From: Dehalococcoidia bacterium
GTDB lineage: Bacteria; Chloroflexota; Dehalococcoidia; GIF9; AB-539-J10
Length of the DNA: 12,133 bases
Assembly (NCBI GenBank): GCA_023229725.1
Contig: JALNYR010000074.1
Span: forward strand, 1-12,133
Direction: 5' to 3'
Below the pieces are notes generated by a model, which ran no database searches, had not been told where the DNA came from, and saw nothing but the letters and a program-made list of their open reading frames with translations. Positions 1 through 6,209 of this stretch are shown here, one piece after another. The translations under genes and the position numbers were made by a program. Position 1 is the stretch's first letter; each line of letters starts with the position of its first letter.

Positions 1-1
1 A

Positions 2-469
2 TCGACGACACCGCTGGCACTCATTCTCGCACCGTCCACTGACCCATCGACGACTCCGCCGGCCGGCCCAGATGAACCGGCGCAGACCGAGGAGCCGACC
101 GTCGAGACGCTGTTGCCGGCATTCTCGATAGAAGAACTCACGGCCGAGTGCGATGCGGGCGAAGGTTTCGGCGTCACCGCCCTGCCGCTGGGCGCCGACT
201 GGCGCGTAACGGAACGGGGCGTGTACTCCAACAGCCCGGTCATCATTACTTGCGAGACGGACGGCTCGACCGATGGGCTCACCTATGAGTGGGTAGCCGA
301 TGACGGTGAAATTGAGGGCAGTGGTGACAGCATTGTGTGGACGGCTCCGGGGCATGGTGCGAAAGTACAGGTCTCCGTGATGGTACGAGACGGTTCCGGA
401 GGCGAAGAGCTGGCCGCGCTGAACTTCCGAGTGGCTACGTGCAAGTGCATGTATCAGAAGTATGAGTAG
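2..469 (+). CDS. Secreted/lipoprotein-type protein with Ig/PKD-like domain (5' partial)
   Basis: The frame is open from base 2 to the TAG ending at 469, so the gene begins before the window; 155 residues are visible. The first ~35 residues are rich in Thr, Pro, Ser and Glu, like the extracytoplasmic linker of many Gram-positive-like or Chloroflexota lipoproteins. The last ~90 residues resemble an Ig/PKD beta-sandwich: a 'VIITCETDGSTDGLTYEW' strand, a 'WTAPG' turn and a 'VQVSVMVRDGSGG' strand. The Cys in 'ITCETD' and the C-terminal 'ATCKC' could form a disulfide. A TTG at 113 could start a shorter protein, but it has no Shine-Dalgarno site and the reading frame simply continues upstream. An exported binding or surface role is inferred from the fold; no specific function can be given. 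The signal peptide, if any, lies outside the window. Confidence 0.75.
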   Translation, partial: STTPLALILAPSTDPSTTPPAGPDEPAQTEEPTVETLLPAFSIEELTAECDAGEGFGVTALPLGADWRVTERGVYSNSPVIITCETDGSTDGLTYEWVADDGEIEGSGDSIVWTAPGHGAKVQVSVMVRDGSGGEELAALNFRVATCKCMYQKYE

Positions 470-563
470 GGTGGCCCCTGGTGTGTGCCCGCATTCCTCA
501 GTCGTGACGCCGCTCCCGGTGATTGTTTAGTTCGCGGGGAACGCGGCCTCCTGTGCCCGGGCG

Positions 564-581
564 GACGGGATGTGTCCCGTC
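564..581. terminator. Small hairpin downstream of the Ig-like protein gene
   Basis: GACGGGA-TGTG-TCCCGTC forms a perfect 7-bp stem with a 4-base loop, about 95 bases after the stop at 469. There is no clean T run after it, so a terminator role is tentative. The rest of 470-747 holds no convincing gene. It has five CCGTT repeats (590-664) and the exonuclease promoter candidate. Confidence 0.3.
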
Positions 582-662
582 ATCATTGCCCGTTTCCGTT
601 GGCCAGTTCCCGTTATGGGGGCACGCGCGGGATGTCCCCGTTGCGGCAGTCGGCTCGGCCCG

Positions 663-692
663 TTGACTTGACGAGCGGACGGGGCATAGCAT
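663..692 (+). promoter_or_regulatory. Candidate promoter of the exonuclease gene
   Basis: TTGACT (663-668) is followed after 18 bases by TAGCAT (687-692), a 4/6 match to TATAAT. The predicted start point is near 699, about 50 bases before the ATG at 748. Moderate match only. Confidence 0.35.
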
Positions 693-747
693 TGCGGTGG
701 CGCGAATACTCGCTTCCTTGTGGAGCCGCGCGCCGGAGAGGAGTGGC

Positions 748-1548
748 ATGCCGCACCTGGAGTTTGACAGGCCGGTCGTGTTCTTCGACCTGGAGACCAC
801 GGGCATCAGCGCACCCCACGACCGCATTGTGGAACTGACCGCTATCAAGATGTCTCCCGATGGACGCCGGGAGACGCAGAGCATGCGGATGAATCCCACG
901 ATTCCGATTCCTCGCAGCGCCACAGAGGTACACGGCATCACGAACGAAGATGTGGCGGGACTGCCGACGTTCTCCTACTATGCGGCCAAGCTGCTCCGAT
1001 TCATCGGTGACGCCGACCTGGGAGGGTTCGGGGTCAGCCGTCTCGACATCCCGCTGCTGGAGGCGGAGTTCCGTCGCGCCGGACTCGAGTTCTCGCGTCG
1101 CGGTCGTCGAGTGGTCGATGCTCAGATCCTGTTCCACATGCTCGAGCCGAGGGACCTCACGGCGGCCTATAAGAAGTACTGCGGGAGAGAGCTCGGGCAC
1201 GCGCACGCGTCCGAGGGCGACGTCGAAGCTTCGCTGGAGGTGCTTGCGGGCATGCTGCAGGTGCATCCGGAGCTGCCGCACACCGTCGAGGGCCTCAACG
1301 CGCTCTGCAATGCCGAGCAGAGCAACTGGATCGACGCTCAGGGCAAATTCATGTGGTCCGGGGAGGGGCCGGTGCTCGGGTTCGGGAAGTACAAAGGCGT
1401 GCCGCTGCGCAAGCTGGTTGAATCGGACCCCGGCTACCTCGAATGGATAATAAAGAGCGACTTCGCTGACGATACGAAGGAAGTGGCGTCGCGCGCCCTG
1501 CACGGCGACTTTCCTGAGCAGCCCAACAACGCTGACGAGGCTGCCTGA
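748..1548 (+). CDS. DEDDh 3'-5' exonuclease, DnaQ/ExoX-like
   Basis: A 266-residue protein of the DnaQ-like exonuclease superfamily, which removes nucleotides from 3' ends with two metal ions. The motifs are in order: Exo I 'FFDLETTG' (D14, E16), the 'HGIT' segment (62-65), Exo II 'GGFGVSRLDIPLL' (D100), and Exo III 'HASEGDVEAS' (H153, D158), giving a complete DEDDh set. After the catalytic domain, 'GKYKGVPLRKLVESDPGYLEWI' matches the short C-terminal domain found in ExoX-like and related exonucleases. The ATG at 748 is chosen because GGAGAGGAG lies 4 bases upstream and the exonuclease fold starts almost at once; a GTG at 697 would add 17 residues without similarity. It could act in repair or as a proofreading-type nuclease; it is not a polymerase subunit by length. 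Its stop is only 15 bases from that of the convergent Cas4-like gene. Confidence 0.9.
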   Translation: MPHLEFDRPVVFFDLETTGISAPHDRIVELTAIKMSPDGRRETQSMRMNPTIPIPRSATEVHGITNEDVAGLPTFSYYAAKLLRFIGDADLGGFGVSRLDIPLLEAEFRRAGLEFSRRGRRVVDAQILFHMLEPRDLTAAYKKYCGRELGHAHASEGDVEASLEVLAGMLQVHPELPHTVEGLNALCNAEQSNWIDAQGKFMWSGEGPVLGFGKYKGVPLRKLVESDPGYLEWIIKSDFADDTKEVASRALHGDFPEQPNNADEAA

Positions 1549-1563
1549 GCCGGACGGCGCCTG

Positions 1564-2418
1564 TCAGAGCGCGACGTCGTTCGACCGTGCGGTTGACGAG
1601 TCGCAGACTCTCCGGTAGCGGCAGGAGCGGCACCTGCCGGGGCTGGTCGTCGGCTCCGCTTCCCTCTCGCCGGTCCAGAACTCCATGGCCAAGTCGAGTT
1701 TCCGCGCCGTCTGTTCCCGCTCGAAGGGGAACACTTGGCTGATGCCCGCGCCTTGCGGGCAATCCTGCTGCCCGGCTTCTCCCGACAGCAGCAGACAATC
1801 GCCCGCGGCGAGCCGCTCGCAGCGGTGGCATTCCCGCTTGAAGACGCTCACGCGGTAGCGGGTGGAGTCCGTGCCGAAGCCCATTTCCCCAAGACCGAGG
1901 CAGTACAGTCCGGCCTGGACGTGGTACGGCATGTAGATGCCGAGGCTGCCGCTGAACTTGCGCTCAGCTACGAGCGCGACACTTCCGCCGCTGAACCACG
2001 CCTCGTCAACGAAACCGGTGATAGTCACGCCACTGTGCCGCCATCCGATCCGGAACTCATAGACGCAGAGGGGCCGGACGCGTTCAACGACCGCCGCTGC
2101 GACCGCTTCCTCCGGAGTCATCGGGATGCCGAGGGCGGCAACCGCCTCGTGCCCGGCCGTTCCCGACTGCATCTCGGCGGTCGGGGCGAAGGGACGCTCA
2201 ATGGAGAACTGAACGGCTTTCTCGCAGTAGAACTGCTGCGCCAGCGTGCTCACGGCGAGGGTGCGGCGACCATACCGGAGCACCGGTTCGTTCTCTCGTG
2301 AGGCGCGGATGGCTTCACGGTAGCGCTCGAGAATCTGCCGCGCAAGAACGCCTTCTGTCTCCGGGTCGGAAATGGCATCCATGTCGTTGCGGCTGCCGGC
2401 GGCGCGCGTTTGTCTCAC
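1564..2418 (-). CDS. Solo Cas4/RecB-like PD-(D/E)XK nuclease with Fe-S cysteines
   Basis: A protein of 284 residues with the Cas4/Dna2-type PD-(D/E)XK signature: C65 ('FYCEKA'), H90, D138 ('GFVDEAW'), E152-R-K154 ('VAERKFSG'), Q168/Y172 ('HVQAGLY') and a C-terminal C-x2-C-x5-C (C263, C266, C272). C65 plus the three C-terminal cysteines would hold a 4Fe-4S cluster, as in Cas4 and AddB. The family cuts or resects DNA ends. Unusual is an insertion at about 193-222 with four more cysteines (C197, C200, C208, C220). No cas1, cas2 or CRISPR repeat is near, so a CRISPR adaptation role is not supported. The GTG at 2418 lies 18 bases after the lipoprotein stop; an ATG at 2382 (residue 13) is an equally possible start, and neither has a clear ribosome site. 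It is probably the last gene of the Nudix-lipoprotein-nuclease set. Confidence 0.82.
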   Translation of the reverse strand: MRQTRAAGSRNDMDAISDPETEGVLARQILERYREAIRASRENEPVLRYGRRTLAVSTLAQQFYCEKAVQFSIERPFAPTAEMQSGTAGHEAVAALGIPMTPEEAVAAAVVERVRPLCVYEFRIGWRHSGVTITGFVDEAWFSGGSVALVAERKFSGSLGIYMPYHVQAGLYCLGLGEMGFGTDSTRYRVSVFKRECHRCERLAAGDCLLLSGEAGQQDCPQGAGISQVFPFEREQTARKLDLAMEFWTGEREAEPTTSPGRCRSCRYRRVCDSSTARSNDVAL

Positions 2419-2436
2419 GGCGCCGGGAAGGAGTGG

Positions 2437-3453
2437 CTACCTGGGCGACCCTATCCAGTACCAGACCATGTACTCGGGCGAGACGATAATCCTGACGTCG
2501 GCGGGGACACGGATGTTGTTGCCCTGGAAGCCGTTGAACGCCAGAGAACCCGTCTCGTAGACCCAGCCACCTGTCTCGGGCGACGCCTCGGTGTCGTACA
2601 CGCCATCCCCGTCGTCTATCTGCTCGACGTAGAAGCTGTCGACGGGAGTCGCCTGACCGAGATTGCTGTACCAGGTGAGCTTCAGGGCGTCGATGCGGCG
2701 CTGGTCGCCCAGGCTCAGCAGCACGTCGAGAGCGGTGACGACGCCCGGCTGCAGCACGTCGGCACGCACGTCATGTGCGCTGACGGGCACGTTCTGATGA
2801 ACGACCGTGCCGATGCGAACCTCGGGTATGACGACCCTGCCAAGGCTCAACGACTTGCGGAGCACCTCTGCGCCGAAGCTGTTGTACAGCTCCGCCAGGT
2901 ACTCCTCCGGTCGGGTGGCGAGCTGGATGCTCATGCCGTCCTTGTAAGGGAACAGGTCCATCCTCATTGCGTTCGTCTCGGCCCACCCTCCCGCGTAGTG
3001 CGCTCGGTACCACCAGTCTTTTCGGCCATCAAGCTGGTCGATGACGTGGGTGTCAAGCAGACGGTCATAGTGGTACTCCATGCTGAACCAGCCTTCGTCC
3101 GCCAGGTGTGCCATGACGTCGAAGACCGAGAAGTGGCCGGTCGCGAAGTCGTCAGGACGAAGAGGCCTGACATCGAGCGGATTGAATGTGAACGCGCCCA
3201 GTCCCTCGATGCTGACCGTGCCGAGAGCGGATGGCACCCTGCCGGTGGGGATATCGTCGGACAGTCGCCACGCGCCGTCGTGCGGCAGGTAGTACGAGAC
3301 AGGAGGAGTCTCAGGAGTCTCGGTTGGGGGGACGAGGGGCATGGACGGACCCTCGGAGTCGTCCGTCGTCGCACATGCGGGAAGCACGAGCACGATGGCT
3401 GCAAGCAAGGGGAGGATTGCGAGGTGTCTGCGGCCAGTCGTGTGTTTCCCCAT
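2437..3453 (-). CDS. Lipoprotein with possible DUF4430-like domain
   Basis: A protein of 338 residues. The N-terminus is a clear lipoprotein signal: positive residues (GRRH), a hydrophobic stretch (11-24) and the lipobox LPAC with the lipidated Cys at 27. A Pro/Thr/Glu linker (about 30-52) follows. Residues ~108-178 ('FSVFDVMAHLADEGW' ... 'IDQLDGRKDWWYRAHY' ... 'LFPYKDGMSIQL') resemble the DUF4430/transcobalamin-like pattern of a 'vlDal' helix, 'IdG..WWY' and a closing 'kDGm.i' strand. That assignment is by eye and uncertain. The C-terminal half is beta-rich and ends in a 'YMVWYWIGSPR' tail. It should sit on the outer face of the cytoplasmic membrane. The ATG at 3453 has GGAAAGG about 5 bases upstream. 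It lies 45 bases after the Nudix stop and 18 bases before the nuclease gene, all on one strand. Function unknown. Confidence 0.85.
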   Translation of the reverse strand: MGKHTTGRRHLAILPLLAAIVLVLPACATTDDSEGPSMPLVPPTETPETPPVSYYLPHDGAWRLSDDIPTGRVPSALGTVSIEGLGAFTFNPLDVRPLRPDDFATGHFSVFDVMAHLADEGWFSMEYHYDRLLDTHVIDQLDGRKDWWYRAHYAGGWAETNAMRMDLFPYKDGMSIQLATRPEEYLAELYNSFGAEVLRKSLSLGRVVIPEVRIGTVVHQNVPVSAHDVRADVLQPGVVTALDVLLSLGDQRRIDALKLTWYSNLGQATPVDSFYVEQIDDGDGVYDTEASPETGGWVYETGSLAFNGFQGNNIRVPADVRIIVSPEYMVWYWIGSPR

Positions 3454-3498
3454 GAAGCCTTTCCGTGCCGGGAACGTTTTCAGTATGACAGAATGCCG

Positions 3499-3879
3499 CT
3501 ACTTCGGCCAGTGCAGCTGTGCCAGCACGTGGTTCACGTAGCCGAACAGCGGGATGCCCCGGCGACCGTCCCACCACTGAGCGGCGCTCAACTCGACGGG
3601 GTCAAGGCTGAGAGAGCCCTCAGCCAGGATTTCGAACACGTGGTAGGTGTTGAAGATGTCGCTCGTGCGACACTGCGGCAGCGGGGTCAAGGACACGGCA
3701 TGGAGCCCGGTCTCTTCGCGCAGCTCGCGGACGACCGCTTCCTCGGCGGATTCGCCTCTCTGCACGCCGCCGCCGGGCAGTGAGAAGTGCCGGAAACCGC
3801 GGTCGCGCACGAGGAGCAGTAGTCCGTCCCGTCTGACGACCGCAGTTGCTCTATTCCTCATGCCGTAGAGATATTGCAT
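3499..3879 (-). CDS. Nudix (MutT-type) hydrolase
   Basis: A protein of 126 residues with a complete Nudix box, G37-x5-E43-x7-R51-E-L-x-E55-E56-x-G58-L59. This is the metal-binding catalytic loop that hydrolyses nucleoside diphosphates linked to another group. It is preceded by the usual strand 'ATAVVRRDGLLLLVRD' and 'HFSLPGGG'. Near the C-terminus 'AAQWWDGRRGIPLF' takes the place of the region that sets substrate choice; the substrate cannot be named. The frame extends up to a GTG at 3966, but a TATAAT promoter box lies inside that extension (3932-3937), so the ATG at 3879 is preferred; it has ACGGAG about 12 bases upstream. A second ATG at 3861 is possible. It is the first gene of a likely three-gene minus-strand operon with the lipoprotein and the Cas4-like nuclease. 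Confidence 0.88.
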   Translation of the reverse strand: MQYLYGMRNRATAVVRRDGLLLLVRDRGFRHFSLPGGGVQRGESAEEAVVRELREETGLHAVSLTPLPQCRTSDIFNTYHVFEILAEGSLSLDPVELSAAQWWDGRRGIPLFGYVNHVLAQLHWPK

Positions 3880-3931
3880 CGGGTGGTGTGGCTCCGTGCT
3901 GTGCCGTACGCGTTCACGTGCGGTGAGACCG

Positions 3932-3960
3932 ATTATAGCGCCCCATCGACGGGATGCGAA
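3932..3960 (-). promoter_or_regulatory. Promoter of the Nudix-lipoprotein-nuclease set
   Basis: On the minus strand TTCGCA (3955-3960, 4/6 of the -35 consensus) is followed by a 17-base spacer and a perfect TATAAT (3932-3937). The start point would be near 3925, leaving a leader of about 46 bases before the ATG at 3879. This box decides the Nudix start by excluding the longer GTG frame. Confidence 0.6.
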
Positions 3961-4069
3961 AGGCACAGATGGCTGGACGGGGGCGTCTTCCGAGTCGTCT
4001 CCGGCAGGAGATGTCGGCGCTGGGCCGCATTCGCGTCCGGCCCCCGGGGGCCACCCCGTCCGGCGGTGG

Positions 4070-4078
4070 TGTTAGAAT
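4070..4078 (+). promoter_or_regulatory. Extended -10 promoter of hyi-glxR
   Basis: TGT-TAGAAT matches the extended -10 form TGnTATAAT at 5/6 in the hexamer. No good -35 box is visible 16-18 bases upstream, as expected for extended -10 promoters. The start point would be near 4085, giving a leader of about 100 bases. Confidence 0.45.
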
Positions 4079-4183
4079 AGCCGGGCTCGCGGGCTGGCAT
4101 GACCTGGCAGGCCGGGGCTCCCTCTCCCGGCGATCGTGTGGCAGCCGCGTAGTAGTACAGGCGGCACGGAGGAGAGAAGAGAG

Positions 4184-4960
4184 ATGCCCAAGTTCAACGC
4201 GAACCTGACGATGCTCTTCAAGGAGGTCGACTTCCTCGAGCGCTTCGAGCGGGCGGCCAGGGCGGGCTTCAAGGGCGTGGAGTTCCTGTTTCCCTACGAC
4301 TGGGACAAGGAGGAACTGCAGGAGCGCCTCCAGTCGCACAACCTCGAGATGGTGCTCCACAATCTGCCGGCCGGGCACTGGGGAGCGGGTGAACGGGGAC
4401 TTGCCTGCCTTCCGGACCGCGTGGGTGAGTTCCGGGACGGCGTCGGACTCGCCATCGAGTACGCGACGGCGCTGAAATGCCCGAGACTGAACTGCCTTGC
4501 GGGCATTCCGACCGTGGACGTGACGCAGGAGGCGAAGTTCCAGACGCTGGTATCGAATGTCCGCTTCGCCGCCGATGCGGCCCAGAAGGCGGGCATCAAG
4601 CTGCTGCTTGAAGCACTCAACGCCACGGACATGCCCGGCTTCTGCCTCTCCACCACGAGACAGGTGCTGGAGGTGCTGAAGGCGGTCAACCACCCCAACG
4701 TGTATATCCAGTACGACATCTACCACATGCAGATAATGGAGGGGAACCTCACGAAGACCATCGGCCAGAATATCGAGCGGATTGCACATATGCAGCTCGC
4801 GGACGTGCCGGGCCGGCATGAGCCGGGCACGGGGGAGATCAACTACGAGTTCCTCTTCAGAGCCATCGACGAGATGGGCTACAAGGGCTGGATTGGATGT
4901 GAGTACAACCCGTTGGGCTCGACTGAGTCGGGCCTCGACTGGGTGAAGAAGTACCTGTAG
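4184..4960 (+). CDS. hyi: Hydroxypyruvate isomerase
   Basis: A 258-residue TIM-barrel isomerase of the AP-endonuclease-like (PF01261) superfamily, matching Hyi (EC 5.3.1.22), which interconverts hydroxypyruvate and tartronate semialdehyde. The length equals that of E. coli Hyi, and the two catalytic glutamates fall at the same numbers, E143 ('LLLEALN') and E240 ('IGCEYNPLGST'). Probable metal ligands are D178 and H181 ('QYDIYHMQ') and Q204 ('HMQLAD'). Typical segments are 'FNANLTMLF' at the start, 'HNLPAGHWGAGERG' at 59-72 and 'PGRHEPGTGEINY' at 209-221. The ATG at 4184 has GGAGGAGAG 7-8 bases upstream; a GTG at 4136 would add 16 unrelated residues. The next gene, glxR, starts 22 bases later and uses its product. 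The related 2-oxo-tetronate isomerase OtnI is the main alternative, but the partner gene favours Hyi. Confidence 0.9.
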   Translation: MPKFNANLTMLFKEVDFLERFERAARAGFKGVEFLFPYDWDKEELQERLQSHNLEMVLHNLPAGHWGAGERGLACLPDRVGEFRDGVGLAIEYATALKCPRLNCLAGIPTVDVTQEAKFQTLVSNVRFAADAAQKAGIKLLLEALNATDMPGFCLSTTRQVLEVLKAVNHPNVYIQYDIYHMQIMEGNLTKTIGQNIERIAHMQLADVPGRHEPGTGEINYEFLFRAIDEMGYKGWIGCEYNPLGSTESGLDWVKKYL

Positions 4961-4982
4961 GGAATGACGGGGAGGTGCACAG

Positions 4983-5867
4983 ATGGCACAGCTTGGATTC
5001 ATCGGACTGGGGATCATGGGCAGGCCCATGATCGGCCATCTCCTTGCGGCCGGGAACAAGGTGAATGTGTATGACGTGAACACCGAAGCGGTCAAGGAGG
5101 TCGTGGCGAAGGGGGCGGTCGCGAAGGCGAGCAGCAAGGACGTGGCATCGGTATCCGACGTCATCATTGTCATGGTGCCGGACACCCCGGATGTGGAGGA
5201 AGTCCTGTTCGGGAAGGATGGCGTGGCGAAGGGGGTGAAGAGCGGCTCGATTGTCGTCGACATGAGCTCCATCTCCCCCATCGCGACGAAGGAGTTTGCC
5301 GGGAAGCTGGAAGCCATGGGTGTGGAGATGCTCGACGCCCCGGTTTCAGGCGGACAGGTGGGTGCGGAGAAGGCCATCCTCTCGATCATGGTCGGCGGCA
5401 AGCCGGAGATATTCGAGCGTATCAAGCCCTACTTCGCGCTCATGGGCAAGAACATCGTGCTCATCGGCGACCACGGTGCGGGACAGACGTGCAAAGTCGC
5501 CAACCAGATCGCGGTGGCGGTGAACATAATCGGGACGGCGGAGGCGCTCGCGTTCGCGTCCAAGGCCGGCGCTGACCCGGCGAAGGTGCGGGAGGCCCTC
5601 ATGGGTGGTCTCGCCAGCAGTCGCATCATGGAGTTGCACGGGGAGCGGATGATTAAGCGAACCTTCCAGCCGGGGTTCCGCATCCGGCTGCATCAGAAGG
5701 ACCTGAACCTGGCGCTACAGTCGGCCCGGAGCCTGCACATGAGCATTCCGGCGACTGCGCTCGCCCAGGAGATGTTCAACGCGGTCGCGGCGCGCGATGG
5801 ACTCGACCTTGACCACTCCGCGATGGTACTGGCCATCGAGGAACTCGCGAATCACCCGGTAGCGTAG
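4983..5867 (+). CDS. glxR: Tartronate semialdehyde reductase (2-hydroxy-3-oxopropionate reductase)
   Basis: A 294-residue member of the beta-hydroxyacid dehydrogenase family, close in length and motifs to GarR/GlxR (EC 1.1.1.60), which reduces tartronate semialdehyde to D-glycerate with NAD(P)H. Residues 5-13 'GFIGLGIMG' form the Rossmann GxGxxG loop. D118-APVSGG-124 is the substrate-binding signature, and 'GAGQTCKVANQ' carries the catalytic K171 and N175, at the same numbering as the E. coli enzyme. 'HQKDLNLAL' is the conserved C-terminal helix motif. D31 at the end of the second beta strand ('NVYDVN') would suit NADH binding; this is an inference. The ATG at 4983 has a strong GGGGAGGT at 4969-4976. 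It is co-transcribed with hyi. No glyoxylate carboligase gene is in the window. Confidence 0.92.
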   Translation: MAQLGFIGLGIMGRPMIGHLLAAGNKVNVYDVNTEAVKEVVAKGAVAKASSKDVASVSDVIIVMVPDTPDVEEVLFGKDGVAKGVKSGSIVVDMSSISPIATKEFAGKLEAMGVEMLDAPVSGGQVGAEKAILSIMVGGKPEIFERIKPYFALMGKNIVLIGDHGAGQTCKVANQIAVAVNIIGTAEALAFASKAGADPAKVREALMGGLASSRIMELHGERMIKRTFQPGFRIRLHQKDLNLALQSARSLHMSIPATALAQEMFNAVAARDGLDLDHSAMVLAIEELANHPVA

Positions 5868-5886
5868 ACACGCCGCGAATGGCTCG

Positions 5887-6129
5887 CTACGGTTGCCGGA
5901 AGGTGCGGGCGCGCTGCATGCGCGCCCGCATGCTGTTCATGAGGTCGCAGCCGAGGTAACCCGACCGTCTTGCCATGTACGTCCTCTCCGGGTCCGGACC
6001 CGACAGGTGGAAGCACTGCCGGCACTGCGTGCGCCCCGGCGCGGATACCACTGCCTGATTCTGCTCCCGCACCTTGCGGCACAGGGCAACGGCTTCGTCT
6101 CTCGTCAATCCGTCCATGAGCACCCCCAT
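5887..6129 (-). CDS. Small protein with CxxC-H...C motif
   Basis: An 80-residue reading frame that I do not recognise as a named family. It contains C36-x2-C39-x-H41 followed by C61, a pattern that could bind zinc, after an N-terminal helix ('LTRDEAVALCRKVREQNQAVV') and before a basic tail. It reads like a real protein: acidic and basic residues alternate in a sensible helix, and the Cys-containing middle, 'CRQCFHLSGPDPERTY' followed by 'YLGC', is compact. The ATG at 6129 has GAGAAGG about 11 bases upstream; an ATG at 6117 (residue 5) follows GGGGGTG closely and is an alternative start. It lies 80 bases downstream of the ARPP-1-like gene on the same strand and may share its transcript. The opposite-strand frames here show no domain signal. 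Confidence 0.6.
   Translation of the reverse strand: MGVLMDGLTRDEAVALCRKVREQNQAVVSAPGRTQCRQCFHLSGPDPERTYMARRSGYLGCDLMNSMRARMQRARTFRQP
5904..5930. terminator. Strong GC hairpin downstream of glxR
   Basis: An 11-bp perfect stem (5904-5914 with 5920-5930) around a 5-base loop TGCAT lies 37 bases after the glxR stop. No T run follows on either strand. It overlaps the 3' end of the minus-strand small gene, where it encodes 'MRARMQRAR'. It may act as a transcript 3' end or as a shared barrier between the converging transcripts. Confidence 0.4.
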
Positions 6130-6209
6130 ACGATTCGTTGCCTTCTCTCAGGGTAGCCGCGATTGGGTGGCAGCGTCAAACGGGAGTGCCGCGGAGAGGC
6201 GCCGCTCAC

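Larger units (their letters stand above)
3880..4183. other. Divergent intergenic control region, Nudix set / hyi
   Basis: This 304-base stretch holds no gene. It contains the Nudix-side promoter (minus), the hyi-side extended -10 (plus), and a perfect 14-bp palindrome GGCCCCCGGGGGCC at 4039-4052 between them. The palindrome has no loop, so it is more likely a DNA-level element or chance GC structure than an RNA hairpin. Confidence 0.6.

Noticed and set aside
485..838. Plus-strand frame of 117 codons before the exonuclease
   Set aside because: No ribosome site, Arg/Ser-rich translation, and it overlaps the exonuclease start in another frame.
613..1503. Minus-strand open frame of 296 codons
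   Set aside because: It is antisense to the DEDDh exonuclease, which has a full motif set and a ribosome site.
2410..3783. Long plus-strand open frame of 457 codons
   Set aside because: It is antisense to the lipoprotein and Nudix genes, with Val/His/Arg-rich composition and no ribosome site.
3880..3966. N-terminal extension of the Nudix protein from a GTG at 3966
   Set aside because: A perfect TATAAT promoter box lies inside it, and the Nudix fold does not need the extra residues.
3914..5425. Long minus-strand open frame of 503 codons
   Set aside because: It lies opposite hyi and glxR, whose catalytic residues are intact; its translation is low-complexity and matches no domain. It is a shadow produced by high GC.
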